A stretch of DNA of 64,000 bases, taken from contig CM067561.1 in NCBI GenBank assembly GCA_034509755.1, forward strand, positions 4,530,646 through 4,594,645, given 5' to 3'. The notes beneath the pieces were generated by a model. It saw only the letters and a list, made by a program, of their open reading frames with translations. It was not told the DNA's origin and did not search any database. The position numbers and the translations under genes were made by a program. Positions 12,568 through 24,078 of the stretch are shown in pieces (the stretch's first letter is position 1; each line of letters begins with the position of its first letter). Source of the stretch: Anisodus tanguticus. Lineage: Eukaryota; Streptophyta; Magnoliopsida; Solanales; Solanaceae.

Positions 12568-15500
12568 TATAATGACCTATTCTGTTGTTACGTTCATTCT
12601 AACTATTTTACCCATATTGACCCAATTTTCGATGTTATCAAGCGAGAACTAAAAGAATTAGAATTCTTTAAGTGAGACAGTTTGACCTATAGCTGACTTT
12701 TTGTTAAACATATCTTTTTCAGAATTCCGTCAACTCCTTGTCGTTTATGACTTGATGTGATAGTTGGTTTGGTTCCCGAGGCCCTTGAGAGTGTATTTAG
12801 CTATTTGTTGAAGAGTTAGTTTAGGCCGCTGGGGTAGAACCAAAGAAATAGACCACTGATGGAAATTCCAAGATCGTGAGTGAGTCCGTGGCATGTTTTT
12901 TACATATGTGTGCATATCTGGTTTGTGTCGGGAAGTTTTGGGTGATTGTCGAATTGCTGGTTGAATTTGTGCAAGTATAATTTTTTTGGTTTTCCGGTGT
13001 ACTCGCTGGGGCGGGCCTTAGTGTGCCCCAGCAGAAAGGGACCGCTAATGCGGATGACGAGCTGCTATAGCAAGCTCATTGTGTTTTCTGGTGTATTCGC
13101 TGGGAAGGGCCTCAATGCACCCCAGCGGAAAGAGACTAATGCAGCGGACGGCGAACCGTTGCAGTGAGCTTATTGGGTGTTGTCTTGGGACCGCATGCGC
13201 GAGCGACAACTGCGAGCGCCAGTCTGCTGTAGTGGGAAATGGATTTTCATAATCATTCTTAAGTGTGTTAAAACCCTACACTCCCTCATTTCGAAACTAG
13301 TTATTCAAAGCACCATTAAGGCAATTTCAAGCAACTTTTGGTTTCTTCTTGTGGTAAGCTCCCTTAGCTTTGTTTTACCTTTTGTATCTTCCTTATGTTG
13401 ATTTGATGATGGAAATAACCTAGAATCTAGTTGAGAAAATGAGTTCAACCTAGTTAGGGTTTATTTAATTTTAAGCTTAAAATAGAAATTAATTGATGGG
13501 CTTTACTATTCTAAGCTTGAGGTTCACTAATTAATAGTTACTTTTCTTGATGAAATTGATTGTTGCAAAAAATCAGGGTTCATACCCAAAATTGGGGTTT
13601 AGCTTGTATGATGAAAGTGACCTAATATTGAGTTGTTTTAGCAATGGATTAGTAGGATTGAACTCTTATGATGATGAATTTCATGTTTCACCATCGAATT
13701 TACCGTTTTACCCTTATAAGCTCATTTCCCCCTTTTTCCCTATCCGTTTTGGATTCCAAGGGATAGTATAGTGTTATGGTGTTGTTAATTCCTTATTCTA
13801 ACTTAGACTTTGATAATGCCAGACTTTGATAATATTAGTCTTCGAGTACGATCGTGATCCTCAGGAGGGCAAGGCTTAGGTGTGACTCGTTATGACTCCC
13901 GCTCAGCATTCTAGGTAGGTTATGTCTTACCTTTTAGTTAGACGTCGGTTAGCAAAGCATATGTATAGTTAGATACTATTGGATAAAGAATGTACACCTT
14001 CAGGTATGAATTTGGGATGACTTACTTAGGTTTGATATTATTGACTGATTTACGGATTTATTGTCTCTTGTGATTTATTGGCTTGACTGTTTAGTGTTGA
14101 CTTTGGACTGGCACTTAGTTTCCATATTGTGATTATGATACGATTTCTCTAACCTATTGTCACCGCATTGGATATAGGAAATGACTTGACTTGATGTTGA
14201 TATTGTGATACGTGTCCATGTGTGGTACGATTGGGATTTTGATTATGACATATACTTGAGATTGATTCATGCATATCATTCCTACATATTCTACATGATA
14301 CATTATTGTGAACTATGATTTGACACTAATAAAGATAAGAAGGAAAGTAAAACATCAGAGGCTCCCTATCATAGTGTTTGCTACGTACTTAATTAGAGGG
14401 CCTCTCATGCATTCATAATGATTGTTACCTATGTGGTGCGAAGGAAAAGTGTTTCTAATGTGGCATTGTACAAATTTGGGATTAAGTTCATATTGGTAGT
14501 TGATTTACGAATGTTGTTATGTTCATTCATCTCATGATTAGTGTTGAATTTTATATTCATACATACAATCATCCATATGTCCATGATACATTTGACATTA
14601 TATGTGATTGGCGTGATGGTGATTTGGTGATACAATGATATTACATTTTATTGGCGTGATGGTGACAGGTGAGAATGAAACAACATCGAGTTCTTATGAC
14701 ATATTGATTGTGTGCCATTCTATATTGTGTGATACGGAATGGCTAGCGGTGTGGTGGGTGGTAGAGTCATCTCTAGGTTGTGCAATACGGAGTGGCTGGT
14801 ATATGGACTTCGCGGGTTCCCAGGTAATGACTGCTGAGACATTGAGATATTCCGATCAAAGCATGTGTGTACAAATATTACAGTTGGGTAGTGCATTGTA
14901 TCGCACATACATTCATATTTCATCCACTCATATTTATGGTTTTGGTTGCTGTATTCATTATATTACATGATGTGTTTCAACCTTGATTCCTTGTTCTTTA
15001 TTCATTTGAGAGGTTGTGTACATGTTAGTCTCTTACATAGACACTTGATGGATTCGGGGACTAGAGATTCCGCCTAGGCTACTGTAGACTACTGAGATCA
15101 AGTGTGGTTCAAATTACTGCAAGTCTTACGTGGTTGTGCTTTGTGATTACTTCATGCTAGTACTTCATGGATTCCGACTTGATACTCTATACTTGGGCTG
15201 TTATTTCTTGGATTGTGATAGTGTTTATACTTGATTGCAAACATGTCTATTCTTCAGTTTCTTCCTTTATATATGTTAGCTAACTTTTGACGGCCTATGA
15301 TACCTACCAGTACATAGTGTTTGTCCTGATACTACTCTTGCTACACCATTTTTGGGTGTATAGTTGTTGCAGGAACTTCAGCGAGGTTTGATTAGCCTTA
15401 TGGATCTCATGGAGTTCATTTAGATTTTTGTGTTTAATTCTCTTTCTAAATAGAAGTGTATTCAGGTTGTGGTTGTAACCTTTATTCAAATTGTATACTT

Positions 15501-15637
15501 AGAAGCTCTTGTACTATTCAGACCAGATCCCTTGGGTAGTTGTTGTATTCCACATTGTCATAAATTTATGCTTATAGACTTCTATTGTTCTTCTTATTTA
15601 TCTATGTTGTTGGATGAATCTCTAAGAGATGGGTTTG
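12568..15637 (+). repeat. Ty3-type LTR, + strand, 3' end missing
   Basis: Begins near TATAATGACCTATTC and ends near GATGGGTTTGCCTAG, close to where related LTRs have GGGTTCGCCTAC about 50 bp before their end. It carries the GC-rich block typical of these LTRs at about 13010-13240. No internal region follows, so it is a solo or truncated LTR. Small frames inside are not genes. Confidence 0.65.
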
Positions 15638-17000
15638 CCTAGTTAAAATTATAATTTACGGAGTTAGATGAGTCCAACGATACCCATATTGCTATACTTT
15701 ATTTCAGAACTCAATAAGCCAACTCCTAGCAGCAAAAGTAGAATTTTGATAGAAATTCATCTTACCCATAGACTAAATAGTAATAATCTAGAAAATCTTT
15801 AAATTTCATTCACGAGTCGACCTTCAATTTGAGAAATCACTTGAAAAATCAATTTCTTGAAAAACTGAAATTTCTAATATCAATTCATAATTTCTATGAT
15901 GAAATTATGTATTAATCGATGGTAGAATGGTAAATGGAATGTTAGAAAATCAACCCATGGAGAAACTTGAAGAACTCCCTTGAAATTACCTAAATCCATC
16001 CATGAATCAATTCCCAAATCAAGATTTTCTTCTCTTATCCTTAGAAGTCAAAACCCTCATTTTCCCCAACCAAAGCATGAAATAACCTCTTATAAACCAA
16101 GGAAATTATGAAAATAAATATTATTATCTAACCCTCTTTGAAACGAGATAAATTCCATAAAAATCGCCCAAATTGGAGCTTTAGAACTCAAGATATTATG
16201 AAAATACCAAATGGATGAAGTCTGAATTTTAATATACAGGGACCGTCGCAATTGCAACCAGCCCTACGCCTTTGAGACCATTGCATTCGCGATTGAATCT
16301 CACATTTGCGACCAATGGTCCGTATTTACGACCACACCAGGACCAGAAACACCTCAAATTTTATTTTAGAACCCGAATTTCCTCCCGTACACAAATCATA
16401 TATACGTTTTGATCATAAAACACGTTCCAGACTTGCTCGTTAACTCAAAACACCTGAAAAGGTCATCTTGATCAAATGTTGACTGTGGTCAACTCCAGTT
16501 CTTACTTTAACTAGTTCTCAACCAACGACCCAAAACTCATTTGGAAACCCATAAACACCAACCAAGAGTGGAACATGAATATAAACCACGTTACAAGACT
16601 GCTAGAACCGATGAAACACCATATTAGGTCGTTAAGATATGCTTATCCACAAAAATGTCGTAACTTTCTCAAAATAACATCAATATCAACCAAGTACTCA
16701 AATCTCACCCGGATCTCTTGGGACCCAAACCGATTACTTGACTAAGTCGTAAATCACATTTCGGACCTAACAAATCGATGAAACTTTAAAATAGACGCAT
16801 TTATCCAAAAGTCAACTTTTTGTCAAACTTCCTCATTTTCTTAATTTAGGAACATCCAATTTTGCTAAAACTTATCTGAAACTCACCCAATATTCCTCAG
16901 AAAACGCTTACAAGTCATAAATACCAAGATGAAACTATGGGAAGTGTACTTTAAAAAAAAACAAGCCTAAAAGCTTAAAACGACCAAATGGGTCATTACA
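15638..17000 (-). repeat. Ty3-type LTR 5' part, antisense
   Basis: On the - strand this starts TGTAATGACCCATTTGG at 17000, a clean LTR terminus, and carries the GC-rich block at about 16240-16335, i.e. 660-760 bp from its start as in the other LTRs. It breaks off at about 15638 against the preceding + strand LTR. Confidence 0.65.
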
Positions 17001-17331
17001 TGAGACCCATTAGGATAAATAGGGTATGAGTTAGTTTAGGATTCTTGAATCTTCACGTGGCATCAATGTCCTTATAGGAGAGTGAAATATTTTGATAAAT
17101 ATGGCAAGAAATCCTACAACCTTGTACACTACGTCCTTACCATAAAATACAAATCCTACTCGTGGGGCTCTGAGCTGGAACATGTTCGTAGACTAGGTTC
17201 AAGAATCTGTTCTATTCAACTTTGTCTCGCATATGTGTTTAAGATGACACATATTCGTAAACCTGGTTCATTGACTTTACCTATATGTCAGATTCATTCA
17301 CTTTATATTGTATCTGTCTTTTGGATGAATT
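17001..17331. other. Unassigned sequence left of the copia element
   Basis: No terminal repeat, RNA gene or recognisable protein. The open frame that runs into the copia LTR (17082-17342) has no recognisable domain and is probably chance. Confidence 0.4.
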
Positions 17332-17559
17332 TGATAGAATAATAATTATTAATACCAATATTAATAATTATTATCATTGTAATTAATTAATATCTTATAT
17401 TTATGGTAGCATGTAAAACATTTATTAGGAAGATTAGCAATCTTATCACTACCATTAGGGAGATATCTAGGCATGATCTTCTCCCTATCATTATCTTGTA
17501 TATTTGTATGTTAACCACATTATGCGGAGGAATAGGATGAGGAAAATATTATTCTTACA
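17332..17559 (+). repeat. 5' LTR of the copia element
   Basis: 228 bp, TG...CA (TGATAGAATAATA to TTATTCTTACA). Compared with the 3' LTR it has 56 extra bases between GGCATGAT and AGGATGAGG. Over the shared 172 bases I count eight differences, all transitions. Confidence 0.93.
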
Positions 17560-17571
17560 TGGTATCAAGAG
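17560..17571 (+). other. Primer binding site of the copia element
   Basis: TGGTATCAAGAG lies directly after the LTR and is close to TGGTATCAGAGC, the complement of the initiator-Met tRNA 3' end. Confidence 0.8.
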
Positions 17572-17707
17572 ACTAAAAGATCCTACCCTAAAATACACCC
17601 TCCAATCGGCCAACACCACCTCCCCCCCCCTGCCGATTTCTTTTTATTCTTTCTTGTTCATCTTCCATTATTGTTCTTCATTTTTTTTTTGGTCCAGGCT
17701 TATCAAC

Positions 17708-18840
17708 ATGTCTGACTCCAAGAATAATTTCCATCCAGCCCTTACCGTTTCAAACATTAAAACACATGTTTTCATCACTCTTGAGATGGAAAATGTTTAC
17801 TATGCAACTTGGGCAGAACTTTTTAAGATTTGTTGTCGTTCCCACCGAGTTATTCATCATATAATCCCACCGGAAAATGGGAAAGGAAAGGAGTTAACGA
17901 CCGATGATAACAAAGAACTCTGGGAAACTCTTGATGCTAGAGTTCTCTCTTCGATTTATGCAACAATCTCTTCGCATTTGTTACACACAATAATGGAACC
18001 TGATTCTATAGCCATGGAGGCTTGGAATTGATTGTGGGACATTTTCAAGACAATTAAAACTCTCGCACCGTTACTCTAGAACAAGAATTCTCCACCATTG
18101 ATATGGTGGATTTTCCAAATGTATCAGCATATTGTCAACGCTTGAAAGTCTTGTCGGATCAACTTAAAAATGTTGGTTCACCGGTTACCAACAACCGCTT
18201 GGTTTTACAAATGGTTGTCGGTCTTACCGACGCCTATAATGGTGTGGGGACACTCATCCGATAAAGAAATCCTCTTCCTTTGTTTTATCAAGCACGTTCG
18301 ATGCTTATACTTGAAGAGGTAGCATTTACCAAAAAGGCTGCCACCATCTCTAATTCCGCCATGATGGCTACCCCCTCGAATGACGGTACTATCCATTTTG
18401 AACCCACACAACAAAATCGAGGACAAAAAGGAAATAATGGTAATAAAATAGGGGTGGAAATTGCGGAAATAATAAAAATAGAGGCCACCGGAATTCTGGT
18501 GGCGGCAGCGGCAACTCCGGCAGAAACACCATCGGCGGGCAGTAGCATTGGCAGCACCGCGACGGATAAGCCCAGTGGGCCTGACAGTGGCCGTGGGCTG
18601 TGCCACCGTGCCCTACCCAATAGGGAACTGGGCCAGGACCAATTATCGCCCAACTATTTCAGGTACTGCCGGTCCAAACAATGTTGAGCCTGGCAGTTTT
18701 GGGCCCAGACGGTCTTCAGGCAGCAACAGTAACGGCCCAAGCAGTGTTGGGCCAGTGACAAACCAATGGCAGAAGGCCCATTCCACTATGACGAGCCTAA
18801 CCGATATTGAGTCCGCCATGCACATTCTCGGACTTAATCC
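17708..18840 (+). pseudogene. copia gag pseudogene
   Basis: The ATG at 17708 opens MSDSKNNFHPALTVSNIKTH, the start of a UBN2-type copia gag. Further conserved pieces follow: SHRVIHHIIPP (near 17850), LDARVLSSIYATISSHLLHT (17930-17990), then after a frameshift an N-N-R-L-V-L-Q-M-V stretch (near 18190) and YQARSMLILEE (18283). A low-complexity Gly/Ser/Asn-rich tail follows. Breaks occur at the TGA at 18029 and a TAA after LIR near 18262. Confidence 0.85.
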
Positions 18841-18856
18841 ACCCGATGCAAATTAG

Positions 18857-19990
18857 TATATGGACACCGGAGCGAAGTCTCACATGACGTCCTCCCAAGG
18901 TAATCTCTCATCCTATTTAATTTGAGCAAAAAAAATTGTATAATTATCAGAAATGGTCATTCTATTCCAATTCGGGGTTATGGTTCTACTAATTTGTCAC
19001 CACCAAATCCACCACTATCCTTAAAAAAATGTCCTTCATGCTCCACAATTAATTAAAAAGTTGGTATATGTTAGAAAGTTTACTACTGACAATTGGGTAT
19101 CTGTTGTTTTTTACCCTTTTGGATTTTTCATGAAGGCTTTTCAGACGGGGAAGCTTATCATGAAATGTGATATCCAAGGCGAGCTCTACCTAATAACATC
19201 ACCTATCCAACAGTCCAAGTTACCATTTTCTTCTACAGGATTAACCTCTTCAGTCTGGCATGAAAGGTTGGGTCATCCGGGGCACCTGTTTTAGCCTCCC
19301 TAAAGCAAAATAAATTTATTTCCTGTACTAAACAGTTAAATAAATGTCATTCATGTCCGCTTGGTAAACAAGTTAAATTGTAATTTGTTTCCTCTAATTC
19401 ATGCACATTTATGCCATTTGATATTATCCACTGTGATATCTGGACTTCCCCTGTTTTGAGCTCTTCGGGCAATAGATATTATTTGCTTCTGTTAGATGAC
19501 TACTCTAATTTTTTGTGGATATATCCCTTATCCCAAAAATCACAAGTGTTTTCCACTATTCTAAAATTTAGAGGTTTCATCAAAAACCAATTTGAACGGG
19601 AAATAAAAAATATTCAGTGTGATAATGGTAGGGAGTTTGATAATCGATAATTTTGGGATTTTTTCAATACTAATGGTTTAAAATTCCATCTTTCCTGTCC
19701 ACACATATCCTCCCAAAATGCGAAGGCGGAATGCAAAATATGAACCATCAACAATATTGTTTGAACATCCCTTGCCCATGCCACCCTACCCCCCTCATTT
19801 TGGCATCATGCACTACAAATGGACATATTCTTATTAAACATACTCCCTCAAAAGAACTTGTCTTACCAAGCTCCACTAAAAATCCTTTACCTATGAGATC
19901 CTTCTTTCTCTCATTTACGGGTATTCGGGTGTTTATGCTATCCTCTTTTTCCATCAACTACAATCACCAAACTTCAACCCCGGTCTACTC
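18857..19990 (+). pseudogene. copia protease and integrase pseudogene
   Basis: YMDTGAKSHMTSSQG at about 18857-18900 is the protease active site with its D-T-G triad intact. The pre-integrase motif VWHERLGHPGHL is at about 19254. The integrase core follows: HCDIWTSP (19429) with the first catalytic D, CDNGREFDN (about 19618) with the second D, and a KAE stretch (about 19725) with the E. All three acidic residues remain, but a frameshift, a TAA at about 19648 and further breaks before 19990 destroy the frame. Confidence 0.85.
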
Positions 19991-20518
19991 CGTGTGTTTT
20001 CTTGGGCTATCCGTCAAATCATCAAGGTTACAAATGTTACGACTTATCTTCAAACAAACTAATTATAAGTCGTCATGTAATTTTTTATGAAACGAGTTTC
20101 CCATTTGACAAAATACACAAGTCTGGACCCCACACATATGATTTTCTTGCTGATAGCCGACCCCGGTACTTGACCCAATTTTTTCCCCAGCCCACTATAC
20201 CAACTGGGCCCCGAAACAGTGGCCCAGCCACAAGACAATTCAGTCCAGCAGTATGGGCCTCCAGTTCCAAGGCCCAATGCTCCTCATGTCATTACCCCAA
20301 GTCTGGTTGCCAAGCCCACTGTCTCAGTACCACAACCTGACAGTGGCTTGGACCGAGGCCCAGTATCCTCCCACCAGCCGGATAGTGCTCTTCCCTCAGC
20401 CCATAATTCTTCCCACCGGCCCATTACCCGAAGCCAACTCGACATTCACAAGCCCAACACCAAATATAGCCTACACACTCAAATCTCAAAATCACCATTA
20501 CCCCGTAATCCTGTGTCT

Positions 20519-22040
20519 GCTCTTCATGACCCGAATTGGAAATTGGTCATGGACGATGAATTCAATGCTCTTATTAAAAATAGGACGTGGGATTTGGTAC
20601 CTCGTCCACCTCATGCTAATATAATTCGGTCTATGTGGATTTTTATTCATAAAGAAAACTCTGATAGTTCTTTTGAGCGATATAAAACCCGTCTTGTAGG
20701 TGATGAAAAAACACAATGTGTTGGTGTGGATTGCGGTGAGACGTTCATTCTAGTGGTCAAACTGGCAACTATCAGAATAGTACTTAATTTGGCTCTCTCA
20801 AAGGGTTGGCAACTTCATCAATTAGATGTCAAAAATGCCTTCCTCCACGGCGAACTAAATGAGACGGTATACATGTACCAACCGTTGGGGTACATGGACT
20901 CTAAATACCCTAACCATGTGTGCCTCCTCAAAAAGTCATTATATGGTCTGAAGCAAGCTCCCAGGTCATTGTACAAACGGTTTGTGGATTTTCTTTCACA
21001 TATTGGTTTTTCAAATAGCCGTTCCAATCACTCTCTATTTATTTATCGTCAAGGTAATAATATTGCTTATCTTATCTTATATGTGGATGATATTATACTG
21101 ACTACCTCATCAGATGCTCTTCGAAAGACCATCATGTCACAACTTGGTTCTGAATTTGCAATGAAGGACCTAGGTCCACTACACTATTTTTTAGGCATAG
21201 CAGTGACACGACATGCAGGTGGTTTGTTTCTCTCCCAAAAGAAGTATGTAACAGAGATTGTGGAACGAGCTGGCATGTCCTCCTGTAAATTGTCTGCAGC
21301 TCCGGTGGACACTAAATCCAAATTGAGTGCATCGTCCGGCAAGTCGTTTGCCGACCCGACACTTTACCGCTGCCTGGCAGGAGAACTACAGTAAATAACT
21401 TTCACCAGACCAGATATCTCGTATGATGTGCAACAAGTGTGCCTTTTTATGCATAATCCGATGGATGACCATATGCATACCCTAAAACGCATTGTGCGGT
21501 ATATACAGGGTACTCTTGAATATGGTCTACACTTGTATCCATCGTCCACATCCACACTAGTCTCCTACACAGATGCAGACTGGGTGGCTGCCCAGACACA
21601 AGACGCTCCACCTCCGCTTATGGTATTTTTCTTGGTGATAACTTGGTCTCTTGGTCCTAAAAAAGATAAGCCACATTATCCAGATCAAGTGCCGAAGCAG
21701 AATACAGAGGTGTTGCCAATGTTGTGTCTGAATATTGTTGGCTTCGGAATCTTCTTCTTGAGCTTCACTGCCCGATTTCGAAAGCCACTTTGGTGTATTC
21801 TGATAACATTAGTGCTATCTACATGTCCGGCAATCCATTCAATCACCAACGCATGAAACATATTGAGCTGGATATCCACTTTGTTCGTGAAAAGGTGTCA
21901 CGCGGTCAAGTGCGGGTGCTACATGTCCCCTCGCGCCATCAAATTGCAGATATGTTTACCAAAGGACTTCCGCTGATATTATTTGAAGATTTTTGTGACA
22001 GTCTCAACATCCGTTTGCCTCCCGCTTCAACTGCGGGGAG
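20519..22040 (+). pseudogene. copia reverse transcriptase and RNase H pseudogene
   Basis: The longest surviving frame of the window covers most of the RT. ALHDPNWKLVMDDEFNALIK opens the domain, QLDVKNAFLHGELNETVYM follows at 20818, and the YVDD active site is intact at 21080-21091. A TAA at 21392 interrupts the segment before FTRPDISYDVQQ. RNase H begins at SYTDADW (about 21564), is split by frameshifts near 21590-21700, and resumes at about 21760 with an NISAIYMSGNP stretch and HQIADMFTKGLP, the conserved copia end. The frame stops at the PPT. Confidence 0.92.
22033..22040 (+). other. Polypurine tract of the copia element
   Basis: GCGGGGAG directly precedes the 3' LTR and would prime plus-strand DNA synthesis. 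Confidence 0.7.
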
Positions 22041-22212
22041 TGGTAGAATAATAGTTATTAATACCAATATTAATAATTATTATCATTGTAATTAATTAAT
22101 ATCTTGTATTTATGGTAGCATGTAAAACATTTATTAGGAAAATTAACAATCTTATCACTATCATTAGGGAGATATTTAGGCATGATAGGATGAGGAAAAT
22201 ATTATTTTTACA
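22041..22212 (+). repeat. 3' LTR of the copia element, 56 bp shorter
   Basis: 172 bp from TGGTAGAATAATA to TTATTTTTACA. It lacks the 56 bp segment present in the 5' LTR; only a 2-3 bp AT/AAT repeat flanks that segment in the 5' copy. Confidence 0.92.
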
Positions 22213-22474
22213 TTATTAAGTCCAAAAAGCTGGTTCAGTGGCCTTGTTCATTTACTATGTCAATCATCAAAATCTATACTTGTCATTCTTGCTAATGTCA
22301 ACATATTCACTGGTTGTATTTCTCCATTTAAAATCAGCTCAAGTCAACATTATACAAAACAAAAATAAAAGTACTAGAAATACTTATTTTTTCTCTAGGT
22401 AAAAAAAATTGATAACGCTGAAAGATCAAAGTAACCTTTTAAAGTTGAGAGACTATATTACCGTTTAGAAAATA
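22213..22474. other. Unassigned AT-rich spacer
   Basis: AT-rich sequence between the copia 3' LTR and the MITE. Nothing recognisable. Confidence 0.4.
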
Positions 22475-22670
22475 CTCCCTCTGCTCACTATTCTAAAAGT
22501 AGATTTCCAAGACAAAATATATGACTTAGTTTCTAGTTTACCCTTATTATTAACTATAACTCATTTCTCAATGCAGTTTTATAAAACATCAAATTTATTA
22601 AAATCAAGAGTAATATAATAAATTTATTATTTTATTAATTACTTCTTAAGAGGTGTGTTCATGGAAGGAG
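22475..22670. mobile_element. Stowaway-like MITE
   Basis: About 196 bp, AT-rich, no coding. Left end CTCCCTCTGCTCAC and right end GTGTTCATGGAAGGAG are imperfect inverted repeats. Both sides are flanked by TA, the target duplicated by Tc1/mariner transposases, which mobilise Stowaway MITEs. The CTCCCTCYG terminus is characteristic of the group. Strand is arbitrary. Confidence 0.72.
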
Positions 22671-23428
22671 TAAATAATTTGTTCTTTTATAGTACGTAAC
22701 CCAACACAATCCGTTGCTATAAAAAATTAAGGAATTTGAAAAGTTGCATGGAGTAATTTAATATACATTTGATTAATTTAATATAATATCAAATTCATGT
22801 ACCAAATACAATTTATAACGGATGTCCATCATGTTTATCTTTTCGTTTTCCTTTTTTCCCAAATCCCTATTCTTACTACAAGAAAATGTTTATCAACAAA
22901 AGGTGAAATGAATCAATAATGTTTCTAGGGTGAACATTTAGAAGCATTTTTTATTTCAGTGTAATTGCTCAGAAATTGTAGATCATATTAACAAAAGGCT
23001 AAAAGGTGGAAAGAGAAGAAAAACCCGGTATACAATATTGCTGGTTGATTAGAAATTAAAATAACATCTTTTCTTTTTTAAACTCCACTGTAATTCTGGA
23101 ATGAGTAGAAAACACTAAAGAAATAGACAAGAATGGGAGGAGAGTTGAATATGAAAAGACGTGTTTGTCAATATTGAGCTCTTTTGAGTCATTCATCACA
23201 ATTATACTATCTCCCTCAATAAAACAAATGTTCAAATTTCCTAGGTATTACTATAACCATCTCAACAGTTTTTGAAGGTGCATTTTCCTCAAACTTTTTA
23301 GCTTACTAGTCTCACGTCATATGCTTTAAACGTGTATGTCTAGTCATGTAGGATGCGATTTTGCAGTACCAATATTATTAAATTAAAGTTTGAGTAAATA
23401 ATTATAAAGAAAAAAACAAAGTGCAAGT
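22671..23428. other. Unassigned AT-rich region
   Basis: No convincing gene or RNA. ACTACAAGAAAATG near 22876 recalls the CACTACAAGAAA end of CACTA transposons, but no partner end was seen. The last five bases (CAAGT, 23424-23428) form the left target repeat of the TRIM array. Confidence 0.4.
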
Positions 23429-23922
23429 TGTAGACATCAAAATTTTGTGGGACTCTACGAGATGAATTTAATTCATCTTCAAACTCTAAGATTTGTTAGA
23501 ATTTCTAGGAGGCCACTCTACCGTAAACCGTAGCTCATGCCTATAAAAAGAGAAACAGATTCCCTTGAAAATCCATCTCGAATCCCATAAAGTCTTGGGT
23601 ATTCACAAAAAGATTAATACATAAATCTCAAAAATCCTATAAATTCTTGGGATATTCACAAAGAGATCAAGACATCAAATATTGTCTTTATCAAATTGCC
23701 CAACGTTCTTGACGATCAAATACATCAAAAGAAGGTACAAATCATCCTATATTCGAGAAATACGCTACTAACAACCCTCGAATCATGGAGAAATATTAGG
23801 AGAGATGAATCAAGGGAATAAATAATTTGTTCCTGCAATGTTTATCAATAGAATATTTTTTTCTTCAAATTTTATTTGTGGTTACAGTTTATTTTCAATA
23901 CATCATTTTTTTTTTGCAAATA
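23429..23922 (+). repeat. TRIM array LTR 1
   Basis: 494 bp, TGTAGACATC to TTTTGCAAATA. Two ~50 bp subrepeats. TATA-like CCTATAAAAAG near 23541. Confidence 0.85.
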
Positions 23923-24078
23923 AATTGGCACGCCCAGTTGGGACCAAGTCTGCCCTTCATCTCTTCTATCACAAATCAAATCCGCAGTGAAAGATGGAAG
24001 CTCAATTTTATGGATACTTCAAGTCTCGTCTTTGAATTTCGCAGGCCTACACCCCAAAAAGCCTTGAAGTAGGGGGTT
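23923..24078 (+). repeat. TRIM internal domain 1
   Basis: The PBS-like motif starts at 23926 (TGGCACGCCCAGTTGGGACC). A 20-codon frame at 24009-24071 (MDTSSLVFEFRRPTPQKALK) has its stop codon TAG inside the PPT GAAGTAGGGGG. The domain is cut at 24078 by the solo LTR. Confidence 0.8.

Larger units (their letters stand above)
17332..22212 (+). mobile_element. Ty1/copia LTR retrotransposon, Ale-like, degenerate
   Basis: Short LTRs (17332-17559 and 22041-22212) enclose PBS, gag, protease, integrase, RT and RNase H in copia order. The UBN2-type gag and very short LTRs resemble the Ale/Retrofit lineage. Stops and frameshifts break every domain. Flanking 5-mers GAATT and TTATT match at only three of five positions, so a target duplication is not proven. 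Confidence 0.92.

Noticed and set aside
14635..14970. 111-codon frame with an overlapping antisense frame
   Set aside because: It lies inside an LTR-like sequence, has no recognisable domain, and the antisense frame shows that openness here is chance.
18205..18856. Several overlapping frames on both strands (up to 135 codons)
   Set aside because: These are shadows of the low-complexity tail of the copia gag; only the gag-related frames match a known family.
22876..22892. CACTA-type terminal sequence (ACTACAAGAAAATG)
   Set aside because: Only one end, first base altered, no inverted partner or 3 bp duplication found.
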